Origin: Prevotellaceae bacterium
GTDB lineage: Bacteria; Bacteroidota; Bacteroidia; Bacteroidales; UBA932
Assembly: GCA_031257455.1 (NCBI GenBank)
Contig: JAIROQ010000022.1
Span: forward strand, 1-10,531
Direction of reading: 5' to 3'
Length of the DNA stretch: 10,531 bases
Part shown: piece by piece, positions 6,762-10,531 of the stretch
Layout of the letters: each line of letters opens with the position of its first letter
Numbering within the stretch: position 1 is the stretch's first letter
The notes under the pieces: generated by a model
Database searches by the model: none
What the model saw: only the letters and a program-made list of their open reading frames with translations
What the model was told of the DNA's origin: nothing
Position numbers and translations under genes: made by a program

Positions 6762-8579
6762 GTGTATCGCAGGCTTATTTTATTCGGCAGTATATTTGGC
6801 TACTTTGCTATTGTTTTCTGTTTCGGAAAAACGGTTTTTAGCCTTGTCCATGCCGCTATGGGCGGGGGGATAAGTCTTACCGGACTGCTCGCCATACTCT
6901 GTCACGGCTTCGCGATGGATATGTCGATGAGCGGCTACCTCGCCATCCTGCCCGGACTGGTATTGATTGCTTCGGTATGGCTTCGGCCAAAGGCCCTGGC
7001 GTGGGTGTTCAATATTTATTTCCCGGTGGTATTTTTCCTGATAGCCGTAGTAACGGTAACGGATATCATTTTATATCCGCATTGGGGATTTCATTTCGAT
7101 TCTATGGTATTCCTCTACCTCCGGCAACCGGAAGAAGCATTGGCAAGCGCCACAATGGGGGAACTGTGGGGAGGTATTGCCGGTATCATTATTTTCACGG
7201 CTGTGGCATTAACCGGTTATGCGCTTATCATCCTGAAACAGGCGCGGGCATTGCGCAGGCCGCGCTCCCTTTTCCTCACGCCGGCGGTTTTATTGCTGCT
7301 CGTCTGCACGCTGTTTTTGCCGATACGGGGAAGCCTGACGACTTCTACGATGAACCCCGGCAGGGCGTTTTTCAGCGAGAATATGTTCTATAACCATGCC
7401 GCTGTAAATCCGGCTTTCAATTTTTTCTACTCCTTTGCCAAAGCGGATGATTTTGCCCTGCAGTATGCATTTTTCGATAAAGAAAAGGCAACCGCAATTT
7501 TTGACGGGCTTCACCGGCGGCCGGCCGGCGGCAATACCACGCCGTTACTGGCTACCGGCAGGCCGGATATTATCCTGTTTATCCTTGAAAGTTTTGTAGC
7601 CGACATTGCGTTGGATTCGGTGGTCGCGCCCCATATGCACCGCTTTGCGAAAGAAGGCGTCTTCTTCCCGAACTTTTATGCCAACAGTTTTCGTACCGAC
7701 AAGGGCATGGTGGCGGTGATGAGCGGTTATCCGGCACACCCGACCGTGGCGCTGATGAAATATCCGCAGAAAACGGAAACCTTGCCGGCCATTTCAAAGT
7801 CGTTGAAACGGGCGGGCTATGGAAACATGACGTTCTATTACGGCGGCGATGCCGATTTCAGCAACATGCGTTCCTACATTGTCGGCGAATGCGGGATAAA
7901 AGATATTGTATCCGACCGCGATTTCCCAGCAAAAACGCGCCGGACAAAGTGGGGCGCGCCTGACGAATATCTCCTCGAACGGCTTTTCCGCGATTTGACG
8001 GAAAAGGAACAGCCTGCGCCGTTCTTCAAGCTGGCGCTGACGCTGAGCAGCCATGAACCGTTTGACGTACCGGTACACAAATTCGACCAGCCCTTCCTCA
8101 ATTCCGTGCATTACACCGACAGTTGTCTGGGGCGTTTTGTTGACCGCCTGCAAGCCACTGCCGCATGGGATAACACCTTGCTTATATTCGTTGCCGACCA
8201 CGGCTATGGCTACTTGCCGGAAATGAGCGGCCATGACCCGCGCCGTTTCCGTATCCCGATGATTTGGATGGGCGGCGCAGTGGCGCAGCCGCAGGTGGTC
8301 GAAGCATACGGCTCGCAAAACGACCTGGCTGCGACTTTACTTGCACAAGTAGGCGTGCAGTACGATGATTTCAAATTCAGCAAAGACCTCTTGAATGCCG
8401 GCACGCATAAATTTGCGTTCTACGCCTACGTCAATGGTTTTTCGATGACCGACACTACCGGCCGCGTGATTTACGACAATGACGCGCAAACGGCAATTTA
8501 CCGGGAGGGCCACCCCGCACTCGAAGAAAAAGCCAAAGCCTTTTTCCAGATGATGTATCTTGATTTGGAAAACAGGTAG
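6762..8579 (+). CDS. LTA synthase-like membrane sulfatase/phosphotransferase
   Basis: This belongs to the LtaS/MdoB-like branch of the alkaline phosphatase superfamily (sulfatase domain, PF00884). Such enzymes move phosphoglycerol or phosphoethanolamine onto envelope glycans or lipids on the outer face of the inner membrane. Numbering from the GTG at 6762 (605 residues), about five membrane segments fill residues 3-190. The catalytic domain follows: ILFILESF with metal ligand E276, then SFRTDKG with the likely nucleophile T312, SSHEPF with H431, and FVADHG with D479 and H480. The frame is open back to a TTG at 6702, but those 20 residues are encoded by the repeat array, so GTG 6762, just before the first membrane segment, is preferred. 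Neither start has a clear ribosome binding site. A Gram-negative Bacteroidete has no classical teichoic acid, so the acceptor is unknown. Confidence 0.85.
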   Translation: MYRRLILFGSIFGYFAIVFCFGKTVFSLVHAAMGGGISLTGLLAILCHGFAMDMSMSGYLAILPGLVLIASVWLRPKALAWVFNIYFPVVFFLIAVVTVTDIILYPHWGFHFDSMVFLYLRQPEEALASATMGELWGGIAGIIIFTAVALTGYALIILKQARALRRPRSLFLTPAVLLLLVCTLFLPIRGSLTTSTMNPGRAFFSENMFYNHAAVNPAFNFFYSFAKADDFALQYAFFDKEKATAIFDGLHRRPAGGNTTPLLATGRPDIILFILESFVADIALDSVVAPHMHRFAKEGVFFPNFYANSFRTDKGMVAVMSGYPAHPTVALMKYPQKTETLPAISKSLKRAGYGNMTFYYGGDADFSNMRSYIVGECGIKDIVSDRDFPAKTRRTKWGAPDEYLLERLFRDLTEKEQPAPFFKLALTLSSHEPFDVPVHKFDQPFLNSVHYTDSCLGRFVDRLQATAAWDNTLLIFVADHGYGYLPEMSGHDPRRFRIPMIWMGGAVAQPQVVEAYGSQNDLAATLLAQVGVQYDDFKFSKDLLNAGTHKFAFYAYVNGFSMTDTTGRVIYDNDAQTAIYREGHPALEEKAKAFFQMMYLDLENR

Positions 8580-8585
8580 CGGAAA

Positions 8586-8628
8586 AGTTAAGAGTTAAGA
8601 ACTAAAAGTTAAGAGTGGCTGGCACCGG
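8586..8628. repeat. 7-mer array with GC core (copy 4)
   Basis: AGTTAAG, AGTTAAG, AACTAAA and AGTTAAG run from 8586 to 8613, followed by GGCTGGCACCGG at 8617-8628, a decayed form of the GCTGGCGCC core. The array starts 6 bases after the stop of the LTA-synthase-like gene. No 8-mers follow; an A-rich run leads to the next promoter instead. Confidence 0.6.
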
Positions 8629-8652
8629 AAGAAAATTTAAAATAAAAAAAAG

Positions 8653-8683
8653 TTTGCAGATAAAAAATAAAGTAATATATTTG
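8653..8683 (+). promoter_or_regulatory. near-consensus promoter of the FISUMP gene leader
   Basis: TTTG at 8653-8656 and TATATTTG at 8676-8683 are 19 bases apart and both match the Bacteroidetes consensus fully, with the common C following the -7 box. Transcription would start near 8690. That leaves a leader of about 315 bases before the start codon at 9005, which is long for this group and is filled by inverted repeats. Confidence 0.65.
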
Positions 8684-8711
8684 CAACGTTATTGATGTTC
8701 TTTATTTATAG

Positions 8712-8837
8712 TGCCTGAAACTTGAGAAATTTCAACCACTAATGTATCATGCTTAATTGATAAACGTGATTTTGAATTTATGCATTAGTGGTGGGTTTCT
8801 CAAGACCTCAGGCAGTTGTAAATTAAAATTCACGTTT
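8712..8837 (+). promoter_or_regulatory. candidate structured leader RNA: three-part stem with possible pseudoknot
   Basis: Three perfect helices nest in order. TGCCTGA (8712-8718) pairs with TCAGGCA (8808-8814). TTGAGAAA (8722-8729) pairs with TTTCTCAA (8796-8803). CCACTAATG (8736-8744) pairs with CATTAGTGG (8783-8791), and this helix extends by three more pairs with one wobble. Small uneven internal loops separate the helices. The end loop holds AAACGTGA (8762-8769), which is complementary to TCACGTTT just downstream (8830-8837); adding TTTT/AAAA with one bulged base makes 12 pairs, which would form a pseudoknot. It starts about 20 bases after the predicted transcription start. It could be a cis-regulatory element, a separate small RNA or a mobile repeat. 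No known family was recognised. Confidence 0.45.
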
Positions 8838-8852
8838 TCTTATTTTAGAAAA

Positions 8853-8974
8853 TTCTACAAACACAGTAGAAATCGTGAAAAGTGGCAATGATAAAAAAAT
8901 TGCAGTAGGGGATTGTTTTATAAATATCGTTTGTGTTTGTGGGTGCATATATAAAACAATCTCCAAAGCTGCAA
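8853..8974. other. further hairpins between the leader element and the FISUMP start
   Basis: A small stem, TTCTAC/GTAGAA (8853-8858 with 8866-8871), has a 7-base loop. A much longer one follows. GATTGTTTTATA (8911-8922) pairs with TATAAAACAATC (8950-8961), extended outwards by GGG/TCC with one wobble. After an internal loop, TTGCAG (8900-8905) pairs with CTGCAA (8969-8974). The long stem ends 30 bases before the start codon. On the minus strand it would be followed by seven T bases (from 8899-8893), so it could also act as a leftward terminator, although no minus-strand gene is seen. Confidence 0.45.
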
Positions 8975-9004
8975 AAAATAATAACAAATAAACAACAAAA
9001 AATT

Positions 9005-10225
9005 ATGAGAACAAAATTCTTCTTTTTCGCAATGCTTGCAAGCGTGGCAGCAAGCGCACAAAGCCACATTAACATTGAAATGCTGAGCGCCACTTACACT
9101 GCTTCGCCGGCGGTAAAATTCTGTATATCGTGGAGCAGCGTTCCTACTGTAACTGGACAAACACACAATGCTAAAGTGTGGGTGTGGATTGATTTTTTGA
9201 AAGTCAATGCCGACAACACTACTACCGGTAACACATGGACACGGGCGGAGATTTCCGCTACGCCTGCCGTGAGTTCTTCGCCAACAAGCACGGCAGCCCT
9301 TGATGCAAGTACCAATAAAGGTTTTTGGCTGAATGGCGTTACCGGCAGTTACAGTGCAACGGTTACGGCAATGCTTACCAACATTCCGGCAAACACTAAA
9401 TTCAACTGGTGCGCTTATAGTAGCGACTATCCGCCGAATGTAACGCTTGAGGAAGGCGTTTACACTTTTAAAGGGACAACCGATTTTATCGTGAGTAATC
9501 CCGCACGAACATTAGACACTAAAACAATTGCAAAAAACAATTTAACTGTCAATCCAGCCACTACGTTTACTGATGCCACAAGCTGTCCCGGTATTGGCAG
9601 CCTTTATTGCCCTTACACAGGCAGCGATTTATATATGGATGCTACCCATCTTTGCCAACAACGCACCAGCGGTGCAAAAAATTGGGAAGCATGGATAAAA
9701 GATACACGGGATAATCAACTTTATCGAATTGTGCAGATGCCAACCAATACTTGGTGGATGGCCGAAGATTTAATGTGGGATGGGAAACCCAATCCTACGG
9801 CATCAGGTTATACTATACGTGGCGTTGCCCGTAGCTGCGGCAATCATTATGGATGCGGGCGTACTTATAATAGCACAGCTACAGGCGCTGGCGCTTATTC
9901 TGGTAATGCAAATACACGACGCAACAGCGATGTGTGCCCCACAGGTTGGGTGATCCCTTCGTGTGCCGAATTCTGTCCTTATGCCACTGCTGCCGCACCC
10001 TCCCCGTACCTGGGAACCGAAGAACAAAAAGGCCCCGATACGTATGGATTGTCGCTGTGGATATGTGGCGCCACAAACTGGACCTGCGGTACCGGTGCCC
10101 TAGTTTACGTCGCTGGAGCGTCTGCTGTGGATAAATGGTATACCGCAACAGTTACCATAGGTCGGTGCGATGATAACAGTGAAGCGAACGGAAAGCGCAA
10201 TGTCCGCTGCGTAAGAGATCTATAA
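9005..10225 (+). CDS. secreted cysteine-rich FISUMP-domain protein
   Basis: The ATG at 9005 starts a clear signal peptide, MRTKFFFFAMLASVAASA, with likely cleavage after A18; the 24 codons open upstream lie in the hairpin leader and are rejected. The mature part has two regions. Residues about 22-165 are a beta-rich domain with KVWVWIDF (57-64) and NKGFWLNG (104-111), seen here beside FISUMP domains but not named. Residues about 229-405 are a Fibrobacter succinogenes major paralogous domain: DTRDNQLYRIVQM, WWMAEDL (250-256), CPTGWVIPS (311-319) and the usual end NVRCVRDL. There are 14 cysteines, all after the signal peptide, allowing up to seven disulfides. There is no lipobox and no type IX sorting tail. 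It is probably exported to the periplasm or surface; function is unknown. It has its own promoter and long leader. Confidence 0.85.
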   Translation: MRTKFFFFAMLASVAASAQSHINIEMLSATYTASPAVKFCISWSSVPTVTGQTHNAKVWVWIDFLKVNADNTTTGNTWTRAEISATPAVSSSPTSTAALDASTNKGFWLNGVTGSYSATVTAMLTNIPANTKFNWCAYSSDYPPNVTLEEGVYTFKGTTDFIVSNPARTLDTKTIAKNNLTVNPATTFTDATSCPGIGSLYCPYTGSDLYMDATHLCQQRTSGAKNWEAWIKDTRDNQLYRIVQMPTNTWWMAEDLMWDGKPNPTASGYTIRGVARSCGNHYGCGRTYNSTATGAGAYSGNANTRRNSDVCPTGWVIPSCAEFCPYATAAAPSPYLGTEEQKGPDTYGLSLWICGATNWTCGTGALVYVAGASAVDKWYTATVTIGRCDDNSEANGKRNVRCVRDL

Positions 10226-10383
10226 TTTGCTCAAAATAATATAACAACATGGAAGCAAAAATCACTGCTTTCCAACAACGCTATGCCCTGCTACTCTATG
10301 GGTATCATTGAATAACCTGCGCAACTATAAAACATTAAATGTTGAAATCTTTGAATGTGAAAATTTATAAATAGTACCGGATG
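10226..10383. other. convergent spacer between the FISUMP gene and tRNA-Arg
   Basis: Two transcription units face each other here. No convincing intrinsic terminator was found for either. Visible items are a 13-bp palindrome AACATTAAATGTT (10331-10343) and a decayed 8-mer run from 10345 to 10368 that begins AAATCTTT, as in the arrays elsewhere in the window. Confidence 0.4.
10249..10311 (+). CDS. possible 20-residue small ORF
   Basis: An ATG 23 bases after the FISUMP stop opens a 20-codon frame, MEAKITAFQQRYALLLYGYH, ending in TGA. The A-rich sequence before the ATG is like that before the FISUMP start. The peptide is not recognised. It could be a small peptide gene, the surviving start of a deleted gene, or chance. 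Confidence 0.15.
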   Translation: MEAKITAFQQRYALLLYGYH

Positions 10384-10455
10384 TAGCCCCGAGCAGAATC
10401 GAACTGCTATCTAAAGTTTAGGAAACTTCTATTCTATCCGTTGAACTACGAGGCC
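10384..10455 (-). tRNA. tRNA-Arg (anticodon CCU)
   Basis: Read on the minus strand, the 72-base cloverleaf has a 7-bp acceptor stem GGCCTCG/CGGGGCT (first pair a wobble) with discriminator A. The D-arm contains GTTCAACGGATAGAA. The anticodon stem is GAAGT/ACTTT with loop TTCCTAA, which puts CCT at the anticodon and reads AGG codons. The T-arm is AGCAG-TTCGAAT-CTGCT. The CCA end is not encoded, as is common in this group. It starts 2 bases after the fabH stop, so it is probably cut from the fabH transcript. Its 3' end faces the FISUMP region. Confidence 0.93.
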
Positions 10456-10457
10456 AA

Positions 10458-10531
10458 TTAGTACGCCCATTTGTAATACATGGCGCCCCAGGTGAAGCCG
10501 GCGCCGAAGGTGGCGATAACAATATTGTCGC
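10458..10531 (-). CDS. fabH: 3-oxoacyl-ACP synthase III (FabH), C-terminal end only
   Basis: The right edge cuts this gene. The visible 23 residues, DNIVIATFGAGFTWGAMYYKWAY, end in TAA and match the C-terminus of FabH, where GAGFTWGA followed by a basic residue and W is conserved. FabH joins acetyl-CoA and malonyl-ACP to begin fatty-acid synthesis. The catalytic Cys, His and Asn lie outside the window. Only a short segment is seen, but the motif is distinctive. Confidence 0.85.
   Translation of the reverse strand, partial: DNIVIATFGAGFTWGAMYYKWAY

Noticed and set aside
8712..8814. Insertion sequence or MITE with inverted ends
   Set aside because: The flanking bases show no target-site duplication and there is no transposase. 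It is not excluded if copies exist elsewhere in the genome.
8712..8837. 6S RNA or retron RNA
   Set aside because: The long imperfect hairpin recalls 6S RNA, but the conserved 6S bulge bases were not found. The outer inverted repeat recalls a retron, but no reverse transcriptase is nearby.
8925..8933. Second promoter (TATCGTTTG) close to the FISUMP start
   Set aside because: The spacing within the box is one base too long for TAnnTTTG and it lies in the loop of the long hairpin.
8933..9004. Upstream extension of the FISUMP gene
   Set aside because: The extension would put 24 residues before a clear signal peptide and reads through the long hairpin.

Overview
The window looks like chromosomal DNA from a member of the Bacteroidetes, most likely an uncultured Bacteroidales. 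Four things point that way: a conserved housekeeping run of the Bacteroidetes type (rsfS-ftsH-cdsA), start codons with no clear Shine-Dalgarno sequence, promoter-like sites of the TTTG / TAnnTTTG type, and a secreted protein with a Fibrobacter succinogenes major paralogous (FISUMP) domain. The genus cannot be named from the sequence alone.

Left end (1-635): no supported gene. It holds an AT-rich stretch with a possible leftward promoter, a GC-rich segment with several potential hairpins that ends in a terminator-like stem and T run, and an array of short tandem repeats broken by GC-rich palindromes. A good promoter candidate lies just upstream of rsfS.

Core operon (636-6495, + strand): six tightly packed genes with gaps of 11, 6, 10, -4 and 2 bases. 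They are rsfS (ribosome silencing factor with an unusual lysine/alanine-rich N-terminal tail), ftsH (membrane AAA+ zinc protease), cdsA (CDP-diacylglycerol synthase), psd (phosphatidylserine decarboxylase), an AI-2E family membrane protein, and surE (5'-nucleotidase). Together they cover ribosome dormancy, membrane protein quality control and phospholipid head-group synthesis. The phosphatidylserine synthase that would link CdsA to Psd is not in the window.

Repeat-rich spacer (6473-6761): two more short-repeat arrays around a 23-bp hairpin-forming tandem repeat. The first array encodes the last codons of surE. The second runs up to the likely GTG start of an LTA-synthase-like membrane phosphotransferase/sulfatase (6762-8579).

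Accessory right part (8580-10383): another repeat array, a near-consensus promoter, and a leader of roughly 310 bases with strong inverted repeats, including a three-part stem and a possible pseudoknot. The leader runs into a secreted, cysteine-rich FISUMP protein (9005-10225). A convergent unit then enters from the right edge: the 3' end of fabH, followed after 2 bases by tRNA-Arg(CCU).

The most interesting signals are the structured leader before the FISUMP gene, the modular 7-mer / GC-palindrome / 8-mer arrays that occur only at transcription-unit borders, and the histone-H1-like tail on RsfS.
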